Of a DNA stretch of 64,000 bases, positions 1 to 9,905 are shown one piece after another. Numbering within the stretch: position 1 is the first letter of the stretch; the number at the start of each line of letters is the position of its first letter. Position numbers and translations under genes: made by a program. Below the pieces are notes generated by a model. It was given only the letters and a program-made list of their open reading frames with translations. It was not told where the DNA came from and made no database searches. Source of the stretch: Craspedostauros australis (Eukaryota; Bacillariophyta; Bacillariophyceae; Mastogloiales; Achnanthaceae); the NCBI GenBank assembly GCA_026770025.1, contig JAMXDE010000012.1:1922001-1986000 (forward strand), in the 5' to 3' direction.

Positions 1-794
1 GTTGTGACGACAAGTGGACCAAGACGTAGCATACTTTGCCTTGCCTTGCCCTTGTGTTCTTTGTTGATGCGCAGAAGCAGATTCTCAATGAGCACATCCC
101 ATGGGAACATCCCGTGGGCAAATCCAATTGACTGGGTCGATCACCGACGTCACTAGGTCGATAGTTCGTCTTTGTTCGTACCTGCAGAAAGAGGCTCAAG
201 TGGTGGTTGGACGCGCGTCCGTTCCCGTTGACGTAAACAATGAGTCTCCAACGATTGCCAAACTCGTCCACAGTCGTTGCGGAGTACTCTGCCTTCTTGC
301 AACCAGACTCCCGCTTTTGGCTGTAGTTCATGATGGTGTGCGTGAATTCGCACGTGCTCTGTGAGGTTTGTGGCCGCCATTCTATGGATGCATGCTCGTC
401 ATCCGGCGGTGGTTGTGAATGATCCATCCCCTCCTCGTCGTGTATATTGAGCGGAAACGTATCCCCCGGATCGTTAGGATCGTCGGCTGAGCTGAAGGAT
501 GAATGTTGACGTTTCTTCATCCGGTGCCGAACGCGTTCGCGAAGCCCGTCGTCGTCATCGGTGAAGAGCTCATCCTCCTCCTCCTCGTGATCAGAATCCA
601 AACGGCTGTGGAAGAGGGCGTTCGAGGTGGCTCCTTCCGCACTCTCCATGGCCGGTCCGCTTCCTGAGGTCTCATCGGCCGGAGTGGCACTGGACGTGAT
701 GTCGTCGCTTCCGTCCATGTCGTGGCTCTGCGATGTCTGTGGCATGTCGGATCGCGCCATCTCGTTGGTGCTTGCCGTCCGCCAGCGCATCATA
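1..794 (-). CDS. MATH-domain protein, N-terminal part (possibly USP7/UBP12-type); runs off the left edge
   Basis: Minus-strand reading frame opening at tandem ATGs at 794/791 (a third in-frame ATG lies at 760) and staying open to the window edge. After an acidic, Ser-rich leader of about 130 residues comes a stretch typical of a MATH/TRAF domain: FTHTIMNYSQ, then YSATTVDEFGNRWRLIVYV and NHHLSLFLQ. A GT-AG intron is likely at 59-181: the donor follows SLFLQ, and after the acceptor the frame continues as a K-x-CYVLVHL strand, as expected late in a MATH fold. MATH domains begin USP7/UBP12-type deubiquitinases, where they bind substrates, but also occur in other proteins. The catalytic part would lie outside the window, so USP7 is only one option. 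The MATH call is fairly firm; the intron and start codon are inferred. Confidence 0.6.
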
Positions 795-1843
795 CGAATG
801 GAGCAGACGCACCGCTTATTAAGCTCCGGTTGGTGTGTTGTTGTTGTTGTAGTACGAGCCGTGCGTCCGTGCTAGTTCACAATGCACTACCGCGGCTACT
901 GCTCCGTTTGCCAGATCCTCTGTCGTCTATTTGTTTGTGGATCGCTCACAATCCATCGACTCGGCTGTACTCGTCGTTGTATTCGTCTGGTACTCGCAGG
1001 TTAGCCGCTGCTGATCTATGTGACGCGTCCTCCTCAAACACTGTCCGATCCAACCACGCCAGCTGACAGAAGTACCAACAGTCTCAGCAAAGCAATGATC
1101 TCTAGAGTATCTCTTTCTGTGTCTGTCTCCCTTGCTTTCTCGATGCTTATCTCTAGACTGCCAAGACAAGGCTCACTGCAATGACTATCGTGCAAGTAGT
1201 TCCGTTTCGATTCGTTTTGGTGAGGTGTTGATGTGGTTCCGTAAGCGCACGGTTGTTTGGAACGGATGCAGATAGTGCACAGACGTGTGTTTGTGTGTTC
1301 ATCGCAGGACAATGGGGTGAGGTGAGATGAGGTGAAGGGTTTACAGAGACGAAGCGAGCCGGTCGGTCAGTGATTGGTCAGTTGGTGTTTCGTTCGAATG
1401 GTGTCGGGAGAAACAATGAGGATGTTTGGATGAATTGATGGATGGATAGCCGGATACGGATCATGATCATTGGGCAAAGATAGAAGCGTGAGTACTCGTA
1501 AGAGGCTGGTGGGGTGTGGACAAGAGGAATGCGCGCCAAGAGACATAACAGCCTGTGGCTTGATCACGTCGCTGACGCAAACAGTTCGTATTGCTCCCAC
1601 CGCATCCACAAGCTTTTGGAATCCATTGTGCTTGCCAACCAGAGAAAGGATGGAACATCATCGCAGGCATGATTGCAAGCATTGACATCATTGGAGCTTC
1701 ACCCACAGCAATGTTATCCCGAAGATATGATGATCGTGTGCAATGCCAGCAGGAAATGGCGCGAGCGTCGTTGATACGATTCGGCCCAAGCGCAGACCGT
1801 AGATGATGGTGACAGCCTTGGTCGAGTTCGGACAATCGACGTG
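795..1843. other. gene-poor stretch upstream of the MATH gene
   Basis: I see no coding region I can support here. The stretch would hold the promoter and 5' UTR of the minus-strand MATH gene. Short overlapping reading frames occur on both strands but lack steady codon bias or any recognisable domain. Confidence 0.4.
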
Positions 1844-2473
1844 ATGCAAAGGCGGACCAACGCGGATTTGGGGCGGAAGGACAGACCGTCCGTACAAAAA
1901 ACCACGTCGGCTGCATCCGACACCGTCGCGGACGTCGACCGATCCACCATGACGATGATGACCATTTCTCCACGGATTCCGTCGCTCAAAACGGTCCGAC
2001 TTCGAGCCAAGCGCAACGCATCCGAGACATCCTCATGGTGGGATGCTGATCAAGGTGCAACACCCCAGTGCTCGTTCAAGTCTTGGTTTCTTACATTCGC
2101 CTCCGAGTCGGTAATGTGTTCCTGCGCTTGGTTTCGTCACGAGCTTCAACGAAGGTGGTGCGCTCGCACTACTACTGCTGTCGTTGCTGTCGTTGTTGTC
2201 GTTGTTGTTGTCTCTGTGCGCGAGGGTTTGTGCCTTGTTCCTCGTTCTCGTGCTTTTGGTGGCGTTGTCGTCACCGCCGTCTTTGTGTCGGTGCTGTTGT
2301 CATGGTGGGTTGGTTGTGCCTTTCGTTCCCGATTGTTGGTTTCGCGTGCGGAACTGTGGCGCTGGCACAAGACAGAGGCGCGTGCGGTGAGTCCGCGCTG
2401 CATTGACCTGTCTGACTCAATCGATGTTGGAGTCATCGTAGTCAACGGAATTCTCGTTTTCCACTGCGTTTGA
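1844..2473 (+). CDS. doubtful hypothetical ORF; only the first ~75 codons look coding
   Basis: Reading frame from ATG 1844. The first part (to about 2065) is polar and Ser/Thr/Arg-rich, with codon use like real genes nearby (NADLGRKDRPSVQKTT, then SPRIPSLKTVRLRAKRNASE). Beyond about 2100 the translation becomes a run of valines encoded by a GTT/GTC-rich simple sequence and looks non-coding. If a gene exists, the true product is probably a short protein or a first exon ending near 2060-2100. I recognise no family. Confidence 0.25.
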   Translation: MQRRTNADLGRKDRPSVQKTTSAASDTVADVDRSTMTMMTISPRIPSLKTVRLRAKRNASETSSWWDADQGATPQCSFKSWFLTFASESVMCSCAWFRHELQRRWCARTTTAVVAVVVVVVVVSVREGLCLVPRSRAFGGVVVTAVFVSVLLSWWVGCAFRSRLLVSRAELWRWHKTEARAVSPRCIDLSDSIDVGVIVVNGILVFHCV

Positions 2474-2591
2474 TTGGCTGGCATCGTCTGGATGTTGATT
2501 GCTCCGAAGACCTCGATGGATGAGGAAAGAACCAGGCCGTTTCAGTGCCTGACACGATGGTTGGATGACTGAAATGGCCGGCGTATCACTG

Positions 2592-3283
2592 CGACAACGG
2601 CGAAAATATTAGTTTAGCCGCGACTCGGACACATCAACCATTTCTCTGTGGACCAGTGCAGAGTAGTCTGGTTTATGGTGTTGTTGATGAATCCTGTTCT
2701 GCGGGACACAAGGAGAGGGCTGAACCAACTATTATATTATATTGTATAATATGTTGCATACTGACATTTTATTTGCACAAATATCCAAATCGCTGTCCAT
2801 TGCACACCATATCATGTTGTACTGTCACACAGAGCGCCACACGATATCCGTCCCCCCAGATTTGAATACCTTCTGAACGGAGTTAAGGCTTCAAACTTCA
2901 TGACCGTACCCTTTGGAGTGCGCTCGGAGTGACGTGGTTGGTATAATCAAGTATGCTGGACAGTTTGTATGCACATATGACCAACACAGTACACACAGTG
3001 CCCGAACGGTATCACAGGAACTGACTGCATGCAATCTGAAACTCCTTGCAGCTGGGTCTGGACCGCCCCAAGGTAAATGCATGCCCATGACCGATGTCAG
3101 TGCGCAATATATAATAGTTGGTTCGGCCCTCTCCTTGTGTTCCGCAGAACAGGATTCATCAACAACATCATAAACTTGTCTCTTCTCTTCTCGTCTCGTC
3201 TCGTCTACTCTAGCCTGCTTTATTCCACGAGGAAATCGTTGATGTGTGCTTCGCGGCTAAATTAATATTTTCGCCGTTGTCGC
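2592..3283. mobile_element. ~0.7-kb inverted-repeat (MITE-like) element related to the 5.9-kb transposon
   Basis: The two ends are inverted copies of each other. The left arm begins GCGACAACGGCGAAAATATT and continues through TTTAGCCGCG and GATGAATCCTGTTCTGCGG to about 2740. The right arm, read on the minus strand from about 3283 back to 3105, carries the same blocks with a few substitutions and one pyrimidine-rich insertion (about 3177-3208). No ORF and no clear target-site duplication were found. The interior (about 2845-2990) is recognisably the same sequence as a ~180-bp unit in the terminal repeats of the transposon at 51271-57175; shared blocks include CTTCAAACTTCATG followed by GGAGTGA[C/T]GTGG. 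It is best read as a non-autonomous relative. The outer limits are uncertain by some 15 bp. Confidence 0.7.
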
Positions 3284-3833
3284 ACGACGCGCCTGTCACA
3301 AGGCCGGGCACCGTGATTGGTCAGCAGTGAATTTCCTCGATTGGAAAGAAGAGTGCTACTTTGTAGATTCGTGTGGAGAGCTAGAGAGTTTGGCGCGGTA
3401 GCTCGTGGAGTAGGTACGTACTTCGCGTATGCTAGAGTCGAGTACTTGGAGTAAGCGTTGTAGCTGTAGAGTAAGTGATTTGAGTGTGTGTGTGTGTGTT
3501 TAGTTATTGAAAATGGTTCTGGATAGCTCTTGCTCTGTATTGGTAGAATACTGGTATGTTGGCGAGATGGATCGTTCCATCTGCAACACGAGCTGTTGTG
3601 GTTTATGAGTTGTGTCGATGGATTGGGTTGGGTGGCTCGTTCATTTGACCGGATTCAAGAAGAGGGGAAAAGGTGCAAAATTTGATTGACTTGGCGATTC
3701 GGTGTACCCTCTCCCTCTCTGGGGGGAGAGAGAGAGAGAGAGGAGTGCTCTGGAGTACTGGAGAGTAGAGCAGAGTAGTTGCCGCCATAGAAAATGTACA
3801 GCCGATGCCATACTGGCGCCAACGATCTTGCAT
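3284..3833. other. intergenic, with a (GA)n microsatellite
   Basis: No gene is supported. It contains a GA dinucleotide run at about 3726-3743 and a short GT run near 3487-3500. It would hold the 3' flank of the minus-strand gene that ends at 3834. Confidence 0.5.
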
Positions 3834-4709
3834 TTACCACTGGCACGCTCCCCTGATGGGAATGGCCTGCGGGATGAGGATGCTGTCCGTCGACATGGTT
3901 GGAGATGATCGTGGCACGGAGAATTGAGAGCGTGGGTTTGTGGCTGTGCTTGTCTTTGCAGCCCCCGCCAGTGTCGATGAGAATGAGGCCGAGTTGAGCA
4001 CCGGATGAGACTGAGGATGTCGTGCGAAGCTGGAGACGATGTCGAGCAGCTGCTGTTGTGGCAGTGGGGAATAGGTTGCGGCTGATGGCATTGCATGCGT
4101 TGACACAGCGAATGCAGCAGATGGATGCGACAGAGGATAGCGAAATCGACCCGCGTCCCCGTCGGATCTGCGCTTCTTCAATGGAGATTCCGCGGGAATG
4201 CGATGCACCTGTGTCTCCACGAATGGAGTTGGCACGAGCGCGATGTGCGGGCAGGCATATTCGCCAGGAGCTGAAGCCCATGCGGAAGCCTCATCGTATG
4301 TGGATCCGCGGAAGGCTTGTTGCGGTTGATGGGTGTCGCAAGCGTGGGCGTTTGGGATGCTACCATCAGAAACATCGAGCATATTGCTCGATGTGCTCAG
4401 TTCGTTGGAGTTGCGCTTCGTTCTGCGCTGTGGCGATGGGGTTTGGGATCCCGCGGTCTGCTGTGGTGGGACAAAGTGAAGCTCTCTATCGTTGGATGCT
4501 GCCAGCTGGCATTCATCTTCACTTTGCGATGGTGAGCTGGAACGAGCACTCCATGCAGATCTGCAAGGCGACGATGTCGAGTGCGACGAAACGGATGAAG
4601 CCGAAGATCCGGAAAGCCCTTGCTGGATGGAGTGGCGGGATGAAGCGCTTGAAACCTCGTCAAGGCTGTATCCCATGCTGAGAAGCGTGTCGATGGTAAG
4701 AGGCGACAT
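3834..4709 (-). CDS. hypothetical Ser-rich protein, 291 aa
   Basis: Uninterrupted minus-strand frame of 291 codons from ATG 4709. The N-terminus starts MSPLTIDTLLSMGYSLDEV, a short helix-like segment reminiscent of UBA-type 'MGY' motifs but too short to call. A Ser/Thr/Pro/Gln-rich, largely disordered body follows, with a basic cluster LKKRRSDGD (around residue 180) that could serve as a nuclear localisation signal. No TM segment or signal peptide is visible. Codon use is regular and the opposite-strand ORFs look like shadows. Function unknown; a regulatory or nuclear protein would fit the composition, but that is inference. Confidence 0.65.
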   Translation of the reverse strand: MSPLTIDTLLSMGYSLDEVSSASSRHSIQQGLSGSSASSVSSHSTSSPCRSAWSARSSSPSQSEDECQLAASNDRELHFVPPQQTAGSQTPSPQRRTKRNSNELSTSSNMLDVSDGSIPNAHACDTHQPQQAFRGSTYDEASAWASAPGEYACPHIALVPTPFVETQVHRIPAESPLKKRRSDGDAGRFRYPLSHPSAAFAVSTHAMPSAATYSPLPQQQLLDIVSSFARHPQSHPVLNSASFSSTLAGAAKTSTATNPRSQFSVPRSSPTMSTDSILIPQAIPIRGACQW

Positions 4710-5468
4710 GTTGTGGTTGTTGGATTCTGTTGATTGTTGATTGTAGGTGGTGATGGTGATAGTATTGCAAGTTGTGTTGGCGCAAATTTTGTGAGACTAC
4801 TGGTTGAGTGGCACGCACAGGTGTACAATCTTCGTTATCCTTTGCATGCAATGTGACAGAACGAAGGTCGGGTAGTAGCTTGATAGCTCGGTAACCCTGG
4901 CGATTGCGATGTTGACGATTCCAATGGCGCATGGAGAAGAGAGACTCGTCACACTCAAGAAGTCGGCACAGGGCTGCGCAGTTTTTCCAAAGCTTGGCAG
5001 CAGGGGTGACATGTCTCACAGAGAGGATCGGAAGCCGGTATCGCAATGTCTGGATCTCTGGACCTGCTTGGAGGTACCATACCAAACGCAAGCTCTGTCA
5101 CTCTTCCTCTCTGTGCTCCAGTCTCTCCCTGTGATTTCTCTGTCTGTGTTTCCCCCCGACCTCCGAAACCTCACAAGTTGTGGACACGGAACGAGTTGAT
5201 GGGTGTGGCGTCGGTCTCTGTCTGCACAGCCTTTTCCTTCCATGTCCCTCCCTTGGCTGGCCACTTTATCAAACCACGTCCACAGTGCTTGTGGCGCCAA
5301 ATAGATCACCGAGCATTCGCTGTGATGACAGCCGCATTGAATTCAACCAGGCGAGCGATAAGATAGGCAAGCTTTTGATGGCATTGACAAAATGATGTAC
5401 CTTGATCCCAGCGAAGTGTTTCTTGGTGGAGTGTCATCGGCTTCGGTGGCTCCAGCTGCTGTTGTATC

Positions 5469-5528
5469 GATACGAGCGCTGATACAAATGTTGATACGAG
5501 TGTTGATACAAGTGTTGATACGAGGGTT
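5469..5528. repeat. 12-bp minisatellite (GTTGATACRAGT-type), five units
   Basis: About five head-to-tail copies of a 12-bp unit of the form TTGATACGAGTG, with a few substitutions. Because the unit is a multiple of three, it yields a fake repetitive peptide (VST-L type) in overlapping ORFs. Confidence 0.8.
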
Positions 5529-6881
5529 GTTTCTGAGAGGTGATCGTGTTGGGAACGCCTCTTTCTTTCTGTCTCTGTCTTGATGTGCAACCTTGAGCTT
5601 CCTTGTTGTTTCAATTCGTGGCAAGGGCGCAGTGCCGGTATGTGGGTGAGCAGAAAGGCGATGGTCAGGTTTGTGAGAAAGTTGGAGGTCCTTGGGATGT
5701 GTTCGATCACTTGATACAGAAGATGTCGACGAGGTGAAATTGTGTTGATGTGAGAAACGAAACACTCTCTTGGCGCAACTGCTTCCATGTGAAATGGAGG
5801 TTCCGCTGCCTCGGTGCGCACTTGATTCTGCACGAAGCCAACATCCGCCAGGATCTTGTGAAGCAGAACAACGCCTCGACAACAGCAGAACTCGTATTCA
5901 CGCCAAGAGAAAACCTCGCTTCCTTCTCTTCCTCGACACGCCTTGTCTGTTCTTGCGCGCACGTAACAACGAGCATCCATGAATCTGTTTTGCATCACCA
6001 CGCCATTCCACCCACGAAGCGGCGCTCCATCACGCGCACGCCCAATACTTGTCCTAGTACTCGTACGACAATCTGTGTCATTCTGATCCGTTCGAAAGTG
6101 TACGAAACACGGATACGGACGCCCACACGACAAGAGGCTCTTTTGCCTTTGCGCTCGTATGGCATCGTGTTCAGACCGACAACTGTGTCGCCGATTTGTT
6201 GAATGTTGCGCGCGAACGTCATGAGTCAATAAATAAATAAATTTGTGCGCACAGACGCTCTTCACCAAATGTCCACAGTCCCTCCCCAAACTTCCCATGA
6301 CACAAAAAGAAGCAGAGCGTTCATGCCTCAACCTCCCTGTCCACAATGTCATTTCTCATCGGCTACTTTTTTAGTTGGCATGCTGTTTATGTGACCAGCC
6401 ACAGTTCACGACAAGGCACATCGGATGACGAATGCTGGAATTCGTCAGGAAACAAAACATTGGCCGACAATCCACCTCCGGCTCCACCAACGCAGCGGCG
6501 CGTGTTTTGCGAGTACGACTATTCGACGAGCAACGTGCGAACACACGGACGAACATGAGCTATGACCACTTCGGTGCGATCGGGAGCACAACAAAGCACA
6601 AGAAGAACCACAACCTCAACCGAATCGCGAACCCCAACTGCGGCATCCACTTGGTGTTGGCGTGGGTTTCTGTCAACTCCACACGTTCGTAGAATTTGCA
6701 GCGCCGTGAATCATCCCGCACGCACTTGTATCACCGGCATGAACCCATGCAAGGCTCCTTCTCCACACGCATGTTGTGGTGACGCATCAAATCTGCATTG
6801 TCTGAATCTGTCTTGAACCTGCTTTTTAGTTATCCTGTTGCTCGGATGTTTCGTTTGCAGTTGGAAACAGATCAGCCTGCC

Positions 6882-6903
6882 AGAGAGAGAGAGAGAGAGA
6901 GAG
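6882..6903. repeat. (GA)n microsatellite
   Basis: Eleven AG/GA dinucleotides in a row. Similar tracts occur at about 3726-3743, 34146-34170 and 50601-50624; this simple repeat recurs throughout the window. Confidence 0.85.
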
Positions 6904-7607
6904 CGTGCAGTGTCTAAACTGTCACGTCAGGGGAACGATGCGGACAAGGGAGAGGCCCCAGACCACTCTGCAAACAGGAATAACACAACCATGACGATTG
7001 TAAGATGTGGCAGGGAGTAGAAACAGGAACCAGAAGCACCAAGAAACATTGCAGCTCTGCCCCTTCCCTGGGAATGCCGAAAGTGAGAATTGAAGACGAT
7101 ACGATGATGTCGATGGAAGTTAGGACAAGATCAAACCAATTATCCTCTGCATACCAACATGATCATTCCCAAGGACAGAGCCCCTCAAGAGCGCATCATT
7201 TTGGCTGCGTTTCTCTTGCTGTATCTGTCTTGGGGTTGGAATCAGAAAAGAGAAGAAAGTAGAATAGGTGACTGCAGAACGCAGCGCCGCACAAACACTC
7301 GCGCTCGCACAGGCAATCAACAGCTGCAATCCTCCTTCCATTCAACGAACGTTTGTTGTGCCCATGGAAGACAATCAGTACCACCCTCTGACGTTCGTAT
7401 GCAATTGTGGACTGTCCATGTATGTACTATTCTCCAGTACGCGCTACGCCTATCGTGCGCAGTGAGAGCCAGTCCTTCTGCTCCCGCCTCCTTCTGTCGG
7501 AATCCGATGCCACAGTCCCTCTCTCCACATCACAGTGGTAGAGTTGAGTCGAGTAGACCTTGAATGCAGAGGCCAATGCGGGTATTCCTCTCTCCAGGAA
7601 GAGCATT

Positions 7608-7675
7608 CGTATTCGTACTTGGATTTGTACTTGAATTCGTGCTTGGATTTGTACTTGGATTCGTACTCGGATTCC
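7608..7675. repeat. 12-bp minisatellite (TTCGTACTTGGA-type)
   Basis: Five to six degenerate 12-bp units of the form TTYGTACTTGGA. The unit length keeps all frames open, so it creates spurious hydrophobic (LGFV) and polar (STNP, YKSK) repeat peptides on the two strands. Confidence 0.8.
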
Positions 7676-9097
7676 TGTCTGATGAGGGACTTGCATTTGT
7701 TGCACTTGGTTTCGCTCGTTCCTGCGTCTCCGTGTCCAAGTCGAATGTCCGCAAGACAACGGACGTCTGTTGGTGGATTGGATGTTCGCAGATCGCGAAG
7801 CCCATCAACTATCCGGTCCACCATGTCATCTCCGCCTGTGTGCCTGGAAGAGTGCAGCGGACTGCTGATGCTGCTTGCGTGCTTGCGCGTTTGTTGGTAG
7901 CACGGCTGGGCCTGCTGAGCATGGCAGCAACAATGATGTCGACAATGACAGCAACTACCATCACGATGAGACTAGCGGTGACAACAGTCATCCTGTGTAC
8001 TACACGTACGTGCTCTACACGAATACTCTGCTCTGGTGTGCTGTACTCAATACGAGACCAACAGTACGAATATATGTTAGAATTATACTACGAGTATGAC
8101 GAGTCGTGCCATCCGAAGCAACGACGATGACGATGACGGTGACGATACCGGTGGCACCTGGAACAGCGACGAGCGGCGTGGATGCGGACCATACCAACCC
8201 AAGGACCAAGGCTCCTCGATGGTTGGCGGGCGTGGCCGGATCTTCAAGTACCACCGACAGAGGTTCCCACCGGAGGTCCTGCATCCGCAAGGAACATCGA
8301 GCAGATCCATTCGCTCTGTGCGCGTCTGGTCACACCCACAAGCGCCCTGGGTTCCGCCGCCGATCTTGTTTCAACAACGATTTAGTCCACTCCTGGCCGC
8401 ATTCGTTTCTGCTTTCGAATCTTTGGCAGAAGAAGGCTGAAGTATACCATCAGCACGCAAGAGAGGTGAAGGTGAAAGGCTGCACAATCACGAAGGGGAT
8501 TGCACATTTCTTTTCCACGTGCAACATGCTCACCCAAATCCGTGACGCCGTCATCCGCGACGTCATTGTCCTATTCTCCTGATCTACATCCAATGTCGAT
8601 ATTCTAGGCCCTTTCTTTCAATCCGGGATTCAACACCACATTTTTCATTTTGTTCGTATTTATGATTGTCCGTTATCACAACTGTGTCCGAGATTATGCA
8701 TCGTGTGAATGTCAGTATTATATGATGAATAGTTACAATGCTCACGACTAACACGACATTGAGTTCAGCCAATCAGGACTCGCACAAGACGGAACGAAAA
8801 TACGAACACAAAACAACACGCGAAAACGAATACTTGAACGAATCGTGGCAATTGCGTCACAGTCATCACAATGAAGACGTGACGATCACGCGCTGTCTTC
8901 TCTTGACGTCTTGGTGGAACCTGAACTCGGAAGGAAGGATCGCCACGGTTGGCACCAACAACAAGAGGCACCATTCCGCGATGCGCGAAGAACGAGCATT
9001 CTCTCCATCACCCAACCAAAGCACACAAAGAAACGGATCAACGGCCACATCAAACAAACCAACGACACAAACCAACGAAACAAACCAATAAAGGAAG

Positions 9098-9490
9098 ATG
9101 AAGCAAGCCACATCGCTGATCTTGATCGTGACCGTTGCTGTCATTTTGTTGCTCATCCCCACATCCATCACGGCCTCAGGAGTCGAAGACACCCACGAAC
9201 ACAGACGAGAATCCCAGATTGTTGAGGGCGCAGAATCCATCCACACAGCAGATCACTTCATCGGAGACATGGTGGAATCCACGGCGGACGCACCGAAGAC
9301 CAATTGGCCGGAGCTGGTGGGCATGTCTGGTGAGCAGGCAAAGGCCACCATCATGTCGGAGAACAGCAGCGTGACGGAGATCCAGATCCTCCCGGCTGGA
9401 AGCATTGTCACCATGGATTACCGCGAGGATCGAGTTCGCATCTTTGTCGACGGCAATGGCAATGTGTCGGTCAGTCCATCCATCGGTTAG
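9098..9490 (+). CDS. secreted potato inhibitor I-family serine protease inhibitor
   Basis: 130-aa protein. Residues 1-26 form a clear signal peptide (hydrophobic run LILIVTVAVILLLI, then a small-residue end), so the product enters the secretory pathway. Residues 66-130 are a complete potato-inhibitor-I domain: the KTNWPELVG opening, a helix with AKATIM, the binding loop ILPAGSIVTMDYREDRVRIF and the closing VDGNGNV..P.IG. The loop closely follows barley CI-2 (IVTM-x-YR-x-DRVR-x-FVD), placing Met106 at P1, which predicts inhibition of chymotrypsin- or subtilisin-like enzymes. As in CI-2, no cysteine is needed. The linker of about 40 residues is acidic and may be a propeptide. The start is the first ATG, shortly after a purine-rich 5' leader. 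The family call is firm; the target enzyme is inferred. Confidence 0.93.
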   Translation: MKQATSLILIVTVAVILLLIPTSITASGVEDTHEHRRESQIVEGAESIHTADHFIGDMVESTADAPKTNWPELVGMSGEQAKATIMSENSSVTEIQILPAGSIVTMDYREDRVRIFVDGNGNVSVSPSIG

Positions 9491-9905
9491 GCATTGGTAT
9501 TCCTGTACCAGATTAGTGCTCTGAGCATCTCCATCTTCATACAAGTATGCGCGTACTCTCCCAGGCACTCTGTCTCCATCTCCCAAGCCGCTCTCTATAA
9601 CTCCCCATCTCGACTCTTCTATCCTGTATCCAGGACGCTCAGCGAGGCTGGCGCTATCAATTGCCCAAGCGATCCACTTGGAGCGCCATCATGAATGGAG
9701 AAGCGACCATGAGGAACCAAAACAACGCAGCTGCTGCGCAACACCGGACGATTACGTAGAGCAACATTACATATTAGTCCAATTGCATAAGACGAGTATG
9801 CAGCATTGTCATACATCACGATGACATAATACCATACACCATGCTCCACTCAACCAACTGCACTGCACTGGATCGTACTATGCTGTGTTGTGCTGAATTT
9901 TAAGC
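9491..9905. other. intergenic between convergent genes
   Basis: Lies between the 3' ends of the plus-strand inhibitor gene and the minus-strand methyltransferase gene. Apart from UTR sequence I see nothing in it. Confidence 0.5.

Larger units (their letters stand above)
4710..9097. other. gene-poor 4.4-kb region; possible unassigned exons on + at about 7.87-8.44 kb
   Basis: Many overlapping short frames occur on both strands, none with a recognisable domain. The longest (minus, 5306-6352, 348 codons) shows no protein-like composition outside a repeat. The best hint of coding is on the plus strand: an Asp/Asn-rich segment (GSNNDVDNDSNYHHDETSGD, about 7907-7966) and another acidic segment (NDDDDDGDDTGGTWNSDERR, about 8119-8178) that could be joined by an intron. 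The second runs on to a stop at about 8440. I could not settle splice sites, so no CDS is claimed. Confidence 0.35.

Noticed and set aside
5306-6352. 348-codon minus-strand ORF
   Set aside because: No domain, uneven codon use, and part of it is the 12-bp minisatellite; more likely chance.
7564-8130. 188-codon plus-strand ORF with apparent hydrophobic helices
   Set aside because: The hydrophobic run is the translation of the 12-bp minisatellite at 7608-7675.
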